Shown: piece after piece, positions 38,766 to 51,487 of the stretch
Numbering within the stretch: position 1 is the stretch's first letter
Layout of the letters: each line of letters begins with the position of its first letter
NCBI GenBank assembly: GCA_951230915.1
Contig: OX579633.1
Location: 1,426,001 to 1,490,000, forward strand
Direction of reading: 5' to 3'
DNA: 64,000 nucleotides
Source: Antitrichia curtipendula
Taxonomy: Eukaryota; Streptophyta; Bryopsida; Hypnales; Leucodontaceae
Made by a program: the position numbers and the translations under genes
Notes under the pieces: model-generated
What the model was told of the DNA's origin: nothing
Seen by the model: the letters and a program-made list of their open reading frames with translations, nothing else
The model's database searches: none

Positions 38766-39948
38766 ATTAGAGCGGGATCGTTTACGACCGCGGTGGATCT
38801 GACTTGTTCTTGTTGAAATCAGCGTCTTTTGGAGCCATTTCTCGCCAATTTTGGTGCTTTGGCGATCGCGATTCAGTCGTTCGAGGGATTGCTAACCCTT
38901 GCGGGGCTTTCTGGTGCTTGCTGGTGCTTGCTGGTGCATGCGGAGCGTTTAGGAAGGAGTATTATCCGGTTTCTGGTGTGGTGTATTGATTTCTGTGGCC
39001 GTCGCAGCGGTGGCGCTTGGAAATCCGCTTGTGGCCGAGAAGTTCTTTTTAAAGTTGTTGGATTTTTTCTCGCGTATTGAAAGCGGCATTTGTTTTCGCG
39101 TCGTGTTGAACTGTGCTGGATTACAAGGGTGATGGTTGAGGTTGATTAGTCCGGAAGTGCAATTAAGATCTGACGCGCCAGGGTTGGTGCTAATTTGCGC
39201 AAGTCGGAAGTTTCTTTGCTCGCATTGATCTCGAAGGAGTTTCAGGTTTCTCATCTTAGTCCAAGCGGTGGCTATTGATACCCGATGGTTCGTACCTTGA
39301 GAAATGCCAAGAACTTCAAGAAGGATATGCAAGTATTAGGTCTGTTTGACGGTGGAGAACGGTCTTGATTGGAGATGAACGTAGGGTTTGAAAGGCAAAT
39401 TTTCGATGCGCAAGTTTCCGGCTCTTTGCTAGACTGTTGGAAGCGAGGGAAGCATAGTTTCGCAGGAGACGCTCTTTGGCGGCACAAGCAACACAACTTG
39501 AGTCTGATGTGTGCGGAAGAGTGACTGGAACTGCGGCTATGTGAGCCCGTATCGGAGGTCTTGATTAGAGCCAGAGCGGGGTATCTGTAGGCGTCAATGC
39601 TTGGAAGCACCGGATCTGATGTGTGTCCCCAATCCTCTTGGTTGCGGCAAGTTGAGCTTGAGGTTGGCCAGAACGCGTATGAGGAAGTGTAGTAGGCTCT
39701 GTTGACCAGTTATGCTGAGAGTGCTTATGCAATTGAGTTCTTTTTGGAGAGGGAGAGAGTTTCTTTCAACATGAGGGTTTGTAGTTGTGTTTCTGTTTTA
39801 GTTTGAGAAGATAGGAAAACGCTGTGGCGCGGAAATCATTCTCTGTGGGTTTAGACTAGTATCATCTTCTGGATCGAGAGTTCTTTCTTGCTGAAACAAG
39901 TCGGAGTGATCGGTACAATTGGATCTGAGGATAGCGAAGGCGCCTGTA
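38766..39948 (+). promoter_or_regulatory. Probable promoter/leader of the PTPMT1-like gene
   Basis: The region has gene-like base composition. It includes a small tandem repeat of CTGGTGCTTG near 38911-38940 and many short upstream frames. No coding exon homologous to PTPMT1 was found here, and the protein starting at 39949 already looks complete, so this is read as leader or promoter. Transcript start and any leader intron are unknown. Confidence 0.4.
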
Positions 39949-42562
39949 ATGAAAATGATGATTGAGGAAGGTCCGAAGGGCGGCTGTCAAGACAAGTTCG
40001 GATGGACGCTTGTTCCTGTATACAAGGCTGGGGGAGATTTGAAGCGAACAGAACTGACTGCGAAACGCGCTGTAGTTGGTGCTGGTGCTCGGGTTCTGTT
40101 TTACCCGACTCTGTTGTACAACGTCGTCCGGAACAAGTTGCAATCCGAGTTTCGTTGGTGGGATCAGATCGATCAGGTTTGTTCTTCTTCTGAGTGGGAA
40201 ATGAAGACTCTAGATTTGTTATAGCGGTGCCCATATTAAGGCAGTCTTCGATGATCGGGGATGGAGAGAAAAGCTGATGTGGATGTAGTTAACATTTTTC
40301 CACGATGCCATCCAAGTTTATTAGTTTCTGGAAACACTTATTTTCTTGTCTATACTATACTTCTGCTAGTTTGCTTGTCGTTATTTGCGAGGTCCTCTCG
40401 ATTACCTTTCATTTGGATCTTATAATCGTTGAAGCATATCTCAACTTTCTTAGCGTATCTAACCTGGAGATTTTATGGGATGCAGCATCTGCTGTTGGGT
40501 GCTGTCCCGTTCCCAGGTGACGTTCTTCGTCTCAAGGATGTAGGCGTTTATGCCGTTGTGACTCTGAACGAGTCTTACGAAACTCTTGTTCCTACTTCAA
40601 TGTACCAGGTACTTATTCATCTTGTATCGTATTTTGAGCTTCTCATCACCGAGTCTCGCTGTTAGGGTATCTAATCAAAGTGACTCGTTATCTGATGCTG
40701 CGAAAGCTACATTGAGATAGTTTGCTCTTGTTGAATTGCAAATGTTTTCTTGTGCTTATGATAATTTGTGATCGAATTATGTATAGGGTCACCGAATTTA
40801 CAATTTATAATTTATACATTAAGTTCGTGCTTCAGTCCTTGTCAGAAGCTGGGTGAAATGTTCTTAATGAGGGCCCTTAATGATCCGACTGCAATATTTT
40901 CAGGCACACGGCATTGACCATCTTGTCATTCCCACGAGAGATTACCTTTTTGCTCCATCTTTTGGTGATATTCGTCGAGCTGTGGACTTCATTCACGGCA
41001 AGTATCATTCCTCTGCAACTTTTCTCCGGTCTTTCATGTTCTTTATAATTTATCGGTTTCCTACTGGAACGTTGGACGATGTCCTCGATATTATATCTTG
41101 AATAGTCATTTGTGTATTGAGGGTCACAGGTAACTATACTGGAGTACAGTACCTACCAGCAAGCCTTATTTATAATGTAACTGACAATTGGATTTTGCCA
41201 TTTTACAGATCATGTACAGCGCAGACAGACCACCTATGTTCATTGTAAAGCTGGTCGTGGTCGCAGCACCACCGTCGTCTTGTGCTATCTGGTACATTTC
41301 CATTACGTACTTGCAGCTACACAAAATAATTTAATTACTGTGGGAGTTGCTCTGCGCTGTAAAATTATCTATGTATGTGGAAGGAGATTTTGCGACCCAA
41401 GTAGTTACGATGTTTGTTGCAGTTGATGTTATAGAACGTGCTGCAAATTTTCTTCGAAGTTTCTACCACTTATCATGTCTGTACATTCTGAGTTTACTCA
41501 TATGCGTCGCATTGAACAGCATTGATGCAACAGATCGACTTCTTCCCTTCTTTGTATAAGTTAGATTGTTTACGAGGTGGTAATCATATTTTCCAGGTGC
41601 AACACAAGGGTATGACGCCAATTGATGCTTTCCAGTATGTCCGGGCTAGAAGACCTCGGGTGCTCCTTGCCACTGCTCAATGGCGGGTAAGTTCTGACAT
41701 GAGCTTTCAGTGAGTCGAGAAGTTGGTGCTTGGGAGTTCTTTGCGATAGAGTATGTGATGCTGGGATTGGTTGTTATGGAAAGGGAGAGTGATGGTAAGA
41801 ATTAATGAGCCGCTATTGTAAATGATCAGATTGAGTATTCTCAAAATATTAGGTGCCCTATTAATTTGTTCCGACGTTTGTGGGATTCTACTACATTGTT
41901 TGATCGACTGTTGGTTATATTGCAGCTATTGTGGGTAATTAACTGGTGGTTCAGGGTTGTGCTGGATGATTTTTTATCCTGTCTTTTAAGCCTCTGGTCT
42001 TATGAAATACATTTAATGAGTAGATCATGTGATTTGCACTTACGATCAAATCTTTGTGGATTTTCTGCAGGCTGTCCAGGAGTACAGCAGGCGAATTCAG
42101 GGAGCAACTTTGACTCAATCTTTGCCTTCCCTAAATCTGCAGTCATCCCTCCTCACATGTTCAACTACTCAGTCACCGGCATCTACACCTACCACGACTG
42201 ATGAATCAGAGATTAACACTGTTGATGATGGACCTGTCTTAGTGAGCAGCTCTGATTTGGCTGGGTATGGAGGTATTGAAGATGCAGGTCTCGTTGGCAA
42301 TGAAATTTGGAACGATCTGGGAGTGGTGTACCGTGTGCGATTCATTGCTGCAGCTCGAGCTTCAGCAGCATGGGAACGCCTTTCATGTGTATGGCTTGGC
42401 TGCCAGGCGGAGAATGGAGTCCTAACAGGAAAAATGCCTGTGGACCGGTTGTCTTCCAGTGATGTTATAACTTCTCTTACGGTTCCCTCAACATGTTCGG
42501 GACGTCTCGACTTTTCTGGGATAAGCCTCACCGTATGTCAGTCAGGTATGGTGAACGGATGA
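39949..42562 (+). CDS. PTPMT1: PTPMT1-like dual-specificity phosphatase
   Basis: Six exons join in phase to 369 aa: 39949-40176, 40486-40608, 40904-40997, 41209-41291, 41597-41686 and 42071-42562. The N-terminal region has the family signature LFYPTLLYNVVRNK (inside exon 1) and then LLLGAVPFPGDVLRL. The general-acid Asp is D130 in PTRDYLFAPS. The catalytic P-loop is C161-KAGRG-R167 in VHCKAGRGRSTTV, followed by VRARRPRVLLATAQW. Plant homologues dephosphorylate phosphatidylglycerophosphate or phosphoinositides, so a role in phosphatidylglycerol or cardiolipin synthesis is inferred. The last exon adds about 150 residues of Ser/Thr-rich tail without a known fold. Intron 3 starts with GC (CACG|GCAAGT). 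No lesion was seen. The start is the first in-frame ATG after upstream stops. Confidence 0.93.
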
Positions 42563-43289
42563 ATACCGGATGAAGCTCCTTGTTCTCTGACTTACTGTAT
42601 GGCAAGAAGTACGCAACATCAACTGTCCTGGCCTGTACGCAAGTGATTGTACATACAAAGGTTACTTTTGAGAACTAAGGAGTGAACTTCTCATTTGCTT
42701 CTGTAAATCTCTTATTTTGCCGCTCCCTTTTACCTTAGTAGTCTGCGTTTAGTTGCCAGATTTTGTTAACGCAGTACCAGATAAAAGAGAAGTTGTAGAT
42801 TAATGTATCAACAATCTCAATTGCAATTTCGCTGAGAAGTATTCATGTTTGATATCTTCAACTGTTTCCTTATTGAGCCTGGGCACTCGGATCCTCTTTG
42901 GAGTGTTGTAAATTCTTGTGTTACGTAGATTTTGTTAGAGTTCTTTGGTCATATGCATTCTACACATTTCACTTCCAGTTTCAGTTAGCACGTAAGAAGC
43001 ACTCCCTGGCCAAATGCTGAGTTTTCTCCCGTATTTGGAGTTGATCCTGGTCCATCATGTTCGCAATATTCCAAATACCAGCTCATGAACGACGGATGGC
43101 CCAAACAATTCCACCAATTTCTTGCATGTAGTGACAATTCAGAGTCCACAGTACTTGCTCTATCGGCAGTTGCAAAGAGCATATGCCAACGTTGAGGGTC
43201 AACAGAAGTTGTGACCTTAAATCATTTAACAATATTTTTGCTTGTGGACAAATATTGTTTATTTCAATTTCATCACATTCATCATACAA

Positions 43290-44040
43290 AAATTGAATTG
43301 GATGAATGAGAAGATTTGTGGCAAAAAAAACATCAAGAAAGTGCCTACTGACTCCGCTCCTACAGATGTAGTATTGCAGAAGGGGCTATACTAGCTAATA
43401 TTCTTGCAGTATTGCATGTAATATTGCGCTTACACGAAGACAATAAGAATTTGTTTTTTAAATTCTAATATTGCTTTTATACTGTATTAATACTTTGTTT
43501 CTTAAAAATACAATACTTATCATTTTAATATTTTTCAATTGCAAAATGTCAACAAACACTCCTTTTCTTAATACTTTTGCAATATTGCATGTAATATTGC
43601 GCTTAAGTTTTTTAATTAAGTGCAATATAACATTTGTATACATTAAATATTGCTAAATTCCAGTACTGCAAAAGTATTCATTAGGTATTCTATTGTTAAG
43701 CCTCTCCATGGGTACTAATGCAGTATTGCAAGGATATTGAAAAATGTAGGCTCTTTTTCGTGATGAAAGTCCATAAAACATCCTCCATTGAGAAAGCATT
43801 GGCTTGGATGAATGAGAAGTTTTGTGGCAAAAAAAAGTCCCCAAAATACCCTCGGGTGAGACAATATAGTTACAATATAGTTTTTGTACAATAACAACAT
43901 ACTTTCAATATTGGATTGTGAAACTAGTAGTTTCAATGGGAATGCACTGTTCCCATCAAAACTACATTGTTGTAGTACTCAAATAATACACTTTCAATGT
44001 TGGATTGTGAAACCATTGAACAATATTGCAACAATATAAA
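43290..44040. repeat. Cluster of short direct repeats ('caatattgcatgtaatattg')
   Basis: 'gtattgcatgtaatattgcg' occurs near 43410 and, with one change, near 43576. 'gatgaatgagaag' plus 'ttgtggcaaaaaaaa' occurs near 43302 and 43809. 'actttcaatattggattgtg' occurs near 43902 and again near 43990. The order suggests at least two degenerate copies of one element. Confidence 0.6.
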
Positions 44041-44048
44041 AAAAGTAG

Positions 44049-44058
44049 GTGTGTGTGT

Positions 44059-44090
<32 letters not shown>
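44049..44090. repeat. GT dinucleotide microsatellite
   Basis: About twenty GT units interrupted by a single GTAT. Confidence 0.95.
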
Positions 44091-47000
44091 AGTTCCTAAT
44101 GAGTGAGTCCCTAGAACCTTTTGTGTCCATCATCCAAAATTGGGACATTGGAATGCTAAGGGGTTAAAGGTAAGTGCCTACACATTGAGAAGTACAATTT
44201 AATGCACAAATTTTGAGAATTAAAAGTGTTGTATGGTTCCTTAGAATTGCTATGAAATAATTTTTGATTTTATGCCTACTTTTGAGTATTAAAGGTGTTG
44301 TATGGTCTTTTTGAATTGACTTAACCCCTAAATGCATGTTTTAGGGCCTGTTTTGAGCTTCTTAGAATTTGCTCTAAATTGAACAAAAAAAAAACATTTT
44401 GATAAGGTCTATCAATTTTCTTGAATTGTAACCATAAAAATTCAAACTAGACATTTTAGAGATCACATAGGAAAAGAAAACACAACAATATCATTTAAGG
44501 ATTGAAAGATTATAATGTTTGACCATGAGGGTGTTAAAACTATGAAAGTTTCTTAGCTCTATTTTTGCATGTCAAATTAAAAAAGTTGGTCACCAAAACA
44601 ATATGAGGTTGAAGGGCCTAACATGCATAACCCCAATTAATTTATGGCTTCTCAAAATCCTATAACAATTCTTTTAAATGAATTTCTAGTGTGATTTTTC
44701 CTCCAAGATCTAGTGTATTTGAGGCTCATTTTCAAGAGCCACCAACACTACATAAAGTCAAGATTGCATTGAACACCCTTGCACAAAATCTTGAATAGAA
44801 AAATTATAATCATTTATTTTCAAAATCGGATATTTGATGCTAAAATTAGACTTTGAAAAGAATTTGTCAAAAATATAAACTACTAAAAATAAAAACTTAC
44901 TTGAGTCTTATTTAACTTCAAAGTATCGTTGACACCAGAATTTGGTGTCGTGGGCTTTAGGAGTTAGAATAACTTTTCATTTGATCTTTTGAAACATTGT
45001 GAAGGACAAGTGTTAAAAGAGACTTGTAGTTTGAGTAGTGACAAAGAATGCACCTATTCATTCACAAATCTAATACTCCCTCTGTCTCACCAAAAGCCTT
45101 CAAATCAATCACAATCTCTGTTCCACTAAAAGACTCCATTTATTGATTTTGATTGTTGATAAGCATTGGCCATATTGAATGACCTCATGGAAGTTAGTGA
45201 CAAACAATTAAGGAATACTACAATCCCATTGTTGTCACCAACTTTCAAATCATCAGGAATGATGAATTGGCAACATTCACAAACAATACTCAAATATGAT
45301 AATTTCTGCATAGATTTTGGATGCCTAATAGACGGCGCCTAAGCTTGAAATTTTTCATAGATCTAGGAGATGGGTTACTAGTTCTTGAATGTATGTATCA
45401 TTGGCTCAAAGACTAAAAATATAGTTAATCCTTCATGGGGAAGATTTTTGGTGGATTTTAGTGAGACAAAGGGAGTAGTTTTAAGCTAATAGTTTTGGAT
45501 CTCTAACTTGTTGACAACCCTTGTCCATCCTAAGGTAAAAAGTTAGACCTACCAATTCATCCATTAGAATGTAATAATATTGAGTAGGATGAATGCATGG
45601 TTGAATGGCTCATTTTTTGGCAAAAGTCCAAGTCCCAAAAGTCCTTTTTTGTGAGTAAAATGTTTGAGATTGAAATGCTTGGAAGTGAATTCTACAAATA
45701 ACAAATTTAAAAAAAATCTAAAAGCACTTAGCTTTTTGAGCGCCCCTAGACCTCAAAATTTTATTATACTTTAGAAAAATAATTTTTGAAAAAAAAATTT
45801 TTAGCTAAGAAAAAAAGACCTCATAAAATTTGGTGTTTGAAAAGTCATTAAAAAGTCCTTTGCATGTGTTCAATACATATCTACACCACAAGATTATAAT
45901 TTAATAAAAATTTACTCAAATATCTACTACAATCATAGTCCTTTCAATGATATTAAGTACCAAAAACATCTTAAAAAAGTCCTTAAAAAATTTGCTGACA
46001 GCAAATTCGTCACATCCATGAATTTTTAAAAGTCCCCTACACTTTCATAAAATGCTCTAAAAAATATTCAACAACATGGTTGTATTTAGAATGAAATTCA
46101 AGCCTCTAATATGAACTTTTTTTTTAGTTTTTAATTTTTCAATGTACCTTTTAGGCATTTGAAAATTGGTTTTGTGCAGGAATTGAGAGTTTGTCACATT
46201 TTTGAGCCACTCAACCATGCATTTACCCAGTATGAAGTTGTCAAAACCTTATACATGGTAGAGGGTTTGCAACGGCTCTTCAAATGAGCACCTTTTTGAT
46301 TCATGGGTGTTTTATATAGGAATATTGATAGTTCACCCCAAAAACTACCATGTTCTATCATTTGAAAGTATAGAACAACTGGGCTAGAGGAATTTCTTAA
46401 AATTTTAAAATCATTTCTTGATCTTTTAAATTGAAATAATTCCTTCTAGTTTTGGTTGTTTCAAGGGGGTTAAAGTGTCAATAACATGCACATTCTTACT
46501 CCTAAGACAAGAATTATTTTGCTAAGGTAGACAAACCCTTTTCTGATTAGCCATTCATTTTTGCTAGTTAGGTTGCTACGTTTCCAATGAGCTATGTTTT
46601 TGGTGACAGTTCAAAGCAAAAGCAACACAAATGTCCGGGAGATATACATTGAAAGCATACAATGATGACAAGATGTACATTGAAAGACAAAATTATCACT
46701 TACATTGAAGCACTGTTGATTTTGTAATTAACCTACGATTGGAAATAGTGTGACCTATATAATAAGAATAGGTTGAATGGAATCTTCATTAAAAAAACTC
46801 ATAGTAATTTTATTTTTGAAGAAAAAAATAAATAAAATATGAAATCCTTCTAAAATCTATATCTCTAATCCGGAAAAAAATTCCCCTCACCGTATCCATA
46901 CTGGAGGTACAATATGCTAAATTTTTTAACCCTAAAACAATTTGAAAGCCTTCTGCAGCCATATAATATGTGATGAAGATAGTGGTATTTGACCATAAAT

Positions 47001-47822
47001 ACATTGAGCAAATATTGTTAAGTACAAAGTAAATTAATGATCATGATAGTATGTAAATAACAATGTATCACAATTCATATAGTATACTTCAGTTGAAGAG
47101 TTAAAAGCCTAAGAGTTGGTCTCCATTACCCGCCTAGAGGTTCAATTCTGGACCCTCTAGGTCTATAATTCTACTTTGCTTGGATTGAAGGCTGGAGGTC
47201 CAGTCCAAATATAATATTGTTAATCGGCTCCATGAGTATCTTTCACCTGAGGTATAATCCTCCTCTAGGCGGGTATAATCCTCCTCCTCTCACTTGGGGG
47301 GACTTCATTTTAAGATCCAAAGATGTTATTGGCTAGTTGAGGTAAATTGAAGCTAGGTTTATAGGCTCAATTTGATGGGACATGATGATGGGTGAGTGAG
47401 TTGGCTTGGATACTCATAGGCATGACTGAAATAAAGTGAATACATGACAATATTCAACGCCACTGTTGAATTTTGTGGAGTAGGTGCTTTTTTTGTCAGA
47501 AGCTGTAGTTTTCAATAGCTGGATAATTCTCAACATTGGGGGACTCCAAATTTTTGGGGAGGAAAAGGACCCCCCCCCTAGTGTTGATTAACCTCTAAAG
47601 GACCATTGTCTTTTTAGGGGACAAAATGAAAATTGCATAGGTTCTTCTTGAAGGGATTTTTATCCCAATTAATATAATTCTTTTTAGGGAAGAGAGTTTC
47701 GTAAGAACTACATAGAGGAGAAAAAACCCAACATTTGGATTTGTTGTTCAAAAGTTATATTATATGAAAGTCGATTTCTGCATGGGGGATAGAGCGAGTA
47801 GAGCTAACTTTGAGAAATTTTA

Positions 47823-48040
47823 GAGAGGGTACCCTTGGCAGGGCAGATAGTTGCACGGGTGAGGGGCAGTGGAGGGTTGTATGGGTGAGGAGATGTGGAG
47901 GAAGGGAGCACAAATGAGGAGCAAAGGCAGGGGAGCGGAGGTGGAGAACAAATGTAGGAAACAAAGGTGGAGAACGGAGGTGGAGGCGAAAAAGGAAGGC
48001 ATGGAACAAAGGCGAGGAGCTTGAATGGGAATATGGGTGT
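47823..48040. repeat. Purine-rich imperfect repeat tract
   Basis: Plus strand is strongly G/A-rich with reiterated 'ggtggagaacaaa' and 'aggagcaaaggc'-like motifs. This strand bias keeps several minus-strand frames open without any real gene. Confidence 0.7.
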
Positions 48041-48149
48041 AGAAGAGCACAAGAGCTGTGGAGGAGCCAAAGAGCATAGGAGCTACGCAAAGATAAGTGT
48101 TTCTTCCATTTTTTTGTGCATTAATTTTTGAGGGTTTTTGTAATGTCAA

Positions 48150-50640
48150 TGAGTTGTAGGTTCAAGAGTACAATGTCTACTCACTAACGTTTTTAATTTT
48201 GAAATCAATGTAGGGTCAAGAGCAAAGGCAATAAATTTCCAAGCCCCCCTCAAATGGCAATTCAAAGCAATTATCTAAATTAGTCACATTTGAACCAATC
48301 TTCTACAATTCCAATTTTTGATTCCAAAAAATGGCCAAGATGTTCCCTAAAGTTGTAATAAATACCAAACAAGTATATAAGCATAAGAAATTGGACAAGC
48401 CAATGCAAAAAAATACATGGGCTTGTAATTATCTTCTAAGAAAAAATTGAGTTATGATGCTTGCTCTAATTTATGCCCTCCAAGTATGTAGGGACGCTTT
48501 GGAAGTCATCCTTCACACAATGCACACACCACATACTTGGGAAGTGTATACAAATTCATAAAACAAACTTAGTGTATACAAATATATATATCTAAAAACA
48601 TATATAAATATAAAATAAAACTATATATGTATGCGTGTAATGTTTACAAAGTAAATCATGAATATTTTATTTTTAATCCCTTTATTATTTTTGGATGTGG
48701 AATCTAAAATTAATTCAAAAGTCATATTTAGAGCAAGTAGATTATATTATTCTATGTGTTCTCTAAGAATCCAAGTGTAGAAAATTGAAGATCCTAACCT
48801 CTTAGGATTGTAAGAAAGTTTAGTGAGAAACTTTTAGTTTCTATTCCCAATAGGGTGGTATTTTTAGTTTCTACGTTGGATCCTTATTTTCATCTCCCCC
48901 CATTTTTTCCCATGCCTTTCTATATCCATTGCCTCACTTTGTTCATATTTTTGAACCTAATGAAGCCATAGTCTACGAGGGCTTCCAATTTTTTTCCACC
49001 AATGAGGTAGCATATTTAGTTTCTTTGTTGGATCTTTATTTTCATCTACCTATTTTTTTCGATGCCATTCTATATTCATTGATATACATTCTTCATATGT
49101 TTGAATCCCATGAAATCTTAGCCCCTTAGTGCCCAAAGGGACCAAAAGTGTCCACATAGTTTCAAGTCCAATTCAAACTATTGTAACTTTTGCATCTAGT
49201 ATCCACATTCAGTAAAACTTGTTGGAATTTTTTTTTATCTCTCTTCTAATTTGTGTAGTAAAATTTTAGATCAACCCTATATGATTGTTAATAGGCTTGT
49301 TCAAGATTCCTACATCTTTGGGGAATGTCTTTGGACATTTTTGGAATAAAAAAACAGGAATTGTGGAAGATTGGTTCAAATGTGATTCCACATTAGTCAC
49401 AGTTGTACAAAATCTTCTACAATCTTGAGTGGAGGGATAAAATTTTCATAGAATTTGTATAGATTTTCTACACTACATAAGACATATAGGTGCAAATTTG
49501 TAGGAGCGTTGGACACTTGTAGAATTTTTTGCAATTTTTGGATTGTTTTTGCTTCAACCCCAAAATAAGTAAAAATTGGGGTTGACATGTCAAATTTCAT
49601 ATGCTTATAGGCTTGTTTAGAATTCCTATATCTCTAGGGAAGTCTTGAATGAATTTTTGAATCAAGAGGTAAGTGATGTAGATGTTCTTTGTAGCCGTTA
49701 CTAATGCAACTAATGTTTTATAAGGTGATTTTTTTTTCCTTCTTACAAAGATATATTTGTGGACAATGTATAAATAAAGCAAAGAGCACAAATGCATTAT
49801 ATGAACGTAATTGAGATTTAAAATTTTTTTTTTGAAGGTAGTTGTGGTTTCTACTATTTAGGTGTGAAGATGCAATTTGTAAATGTAATCAATACAAGAA
49901 AATATTTATTTTTTGTTTTCAAATTTTATTTTTAGATGTTGTAAACCAAATTTATTTGTTCACTTGAATTATTGAATTATATAATTACCTACGTAATAAT
50001 TATTTATTTATTTATTTATATAATTAAATTTTATTTACCTATATAATAATTATTTATTTGTTTGATTCATGTGTGATGAGAATGGGGTGCTTAGTTTGTA
50101 TTTTTGAAAATATTGGCCAGCATATGTTGGGGGTGATGGCAAGGTTCAGTTATGTTGAAGGTGACATGTTTCCTCCCCACCCAATTTGGATTCAGTTTGA
50201 GATAAACTTGGTTAAAGTTCTCCAGTTTAATTTCTTGCAAATTGAAAGTTCCCAATGATTAAAACAGACTGGGAACACAATTGGAACATATTAGGAACGC
50301 CCTCCAACCCTTTTTTCATAGCATGTCCAAAGTCATATTCCAATCTTTCTTCACATAGTGCTTCTAAATTTCATAGGAAATAGAATTTTTGTTATTTTCC
50401 AATCTTTTTTACTTGAGATTGTAAAGGCATAATATATTTTTCAATCCACCGTTTTTTGATTTTTGAATTTCAAAATAATGTGGTACAAAATTTGCTTGAA
50501 AAATTGTATGAGGCATTGTGAACTTTTGGACATTGTTTCACTGCAAGATTTTTTTTGAATGTGATTCATGTCTTATTTTGCCTTGAAATTTTTTGGAGGA
50601 ATTTCTAACATGATTTACAATAGGATAAATTTTTAAGTTT
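48150..50640. other. Gene-free AT-rich region with local duplications
   Basis: No gene was recognised. It contains the 152-bp tandem pair at 48850-49130. A phrase at about 49290 ('aggcttgttcaagattccta') recurs at about 49610. A motif near 48283 reappears inverted near 49366 ('gattggttcaaatgtga'). Confidence 0.45.
48850..49130. repeat. Tandem duplication, offset about 152 bp
   Basis: 'tagtttctacgttggatcct' at 48865 is repeated as 'tagtttctttgttggatctt' at 49017. 'ttattttcatct', 'gatgccattctatattcatt'-like and 'ttcatatgtttgaa'-like phrases follow in both units. Confidence 0.75.
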
Positions 50641-50940
50641 AGCACTCATAGTTGAAAAATTTACCACAATCAATGGTCAAAGGCAGCTGAAGTTCTCATG
50701 CATAGTGAAAACAACAAACAAACTTTTACTTCAAATGATTATATCTTTCAATCCGTACGGTGAAATGACACGAAATTTGTACCACTTTTTCTTCTTCAAG
50801 TATAATACAAGATCCTACGATTAAATTCTTTAAAAAAATTATTTTGTTGAAAATTTTGATAAACGCAGCAGTAGGGGCAATTTTGAGTGGATTTGCACAG
50901 AAAATGGCCTTGGTCCTTTAGGGGTTAAGAATGTTATGGA
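50640..50940. repeat. Partial copy of the 13360-14290 repeat family
   Basis: 'cagctgaagttc', 'atctttcaatccgtacggtg', 'tacaagatcctacgatta' and final 'cctttaggggttaag' match the second half of the units at 13360-14290 and 22080-23020. It ends directly before the DRT111 promoter. Confidence 0.6.
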
Positions 50941-51279
50941 GGTTTAGTCCGGAGGTTAAGTGGGGTCGGCTACCTTAGACTGAGAAAAAGCTCCCCTTGC
51001 GCTCAGCTGGGCTCGTCTTCAAGAATAACAGACTCGTCTTTGAGTCTCTCTGAATCTTTTGGGGCTGATCTGCAGCTCCGAATTGTCATCTCTCCGCAGC
51101 GGCGACTGAGAATCGAACTCTTACTTAGGTCTTGCTCGATCGTCCTCCGCGTTTTCCGAACTCTGGCAACCGGCAATCGTGTTGCTCTTGATCTCCTCGA
51201 AGGCATTCGTTCTGCGTTGGTGTTATCTCTGGTGTTTTCTTCGTTTTCGTTTTTGGCTTTCTTCCTCTGCGGTCGACTT

Positions 51280-51472
51280 ATGCTGGTATTTCAGTTGCGA
51301 GTGAATTTCTTGGGACACATTCCTGGTCTTTGACGCGGTGCCTGGCCGGATCAACTTGTCGTTAGGTTCGTCAAGACGAGGATTTATGTTGCATTGGAGG
51401 TGACCTCTTTGCCGTGTCGGTGGAGAATCAGCGAGCATGGTGAAAGTGGAGCGGAGGACGTTTTCGGGTTAG
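51280..51472 (+). other. Upstream ORFs in the DRT111 leader
   Basis: Three short frames precede the main ATG if the leader is unspliced: 51280-51333 (17 codons), 51384-51401 (5 codons) and 51437-51472 (MVKVERRTFSG then TAG). The last ends 15 bases before the DRT111 start codon, and its end overlaps the telo-box-like TTAGGGTTT at 51469-51477. They could tune translation of the splicing factor. Confidence 0.35.
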
Positions 51473-51477
51473 GGTTT
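51469..51477 (+). promoter_or_regulatory. Telo-box-like motif in the DRT111 leader
   Basis: TTAGGGTTT lies 11 bases upstream of the start codon. Similar motifs lie upstream of the CPP1-like and DNL genes. Confidence 0.35.
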
Positions 51478-51487
51478 GACTCGATCG

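Larger units (their letters stand above)
42563..47822. other. 3' flank of PTPMT1 and gene-free AT-rich region
   Basis: 42563 to about 43000 is probably the 3'-UTR and flank of the phosphatase gene. The rest is AT-rich without a recognised gene. 43290-44040 contains short duplicated phrases and an adjacent GT microsatellite. 44150-47800 contains 'aggggttaaagg'-type repeat ends but nothing coding. Confidence 0.4.

Noticed and set aside
39919..39948. Earlier in-frame start (TTG) for the PTPMT1-like protein.
   Set aside because: Not an ATG; the first ATG at 39949 gives a complete family-like N-terminus.
43933..44148. Minus-strand frame with a His-Thr run.
   Set aside because: Translation of the GT microsatellite.
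47755..48149. Three overlapping minus-strand frames rich in Pro, Ser and Leu.
   Set aside because: All come from one purine-rich tract with strand bias; overlapping frames cannot all be genes and none has a domain.
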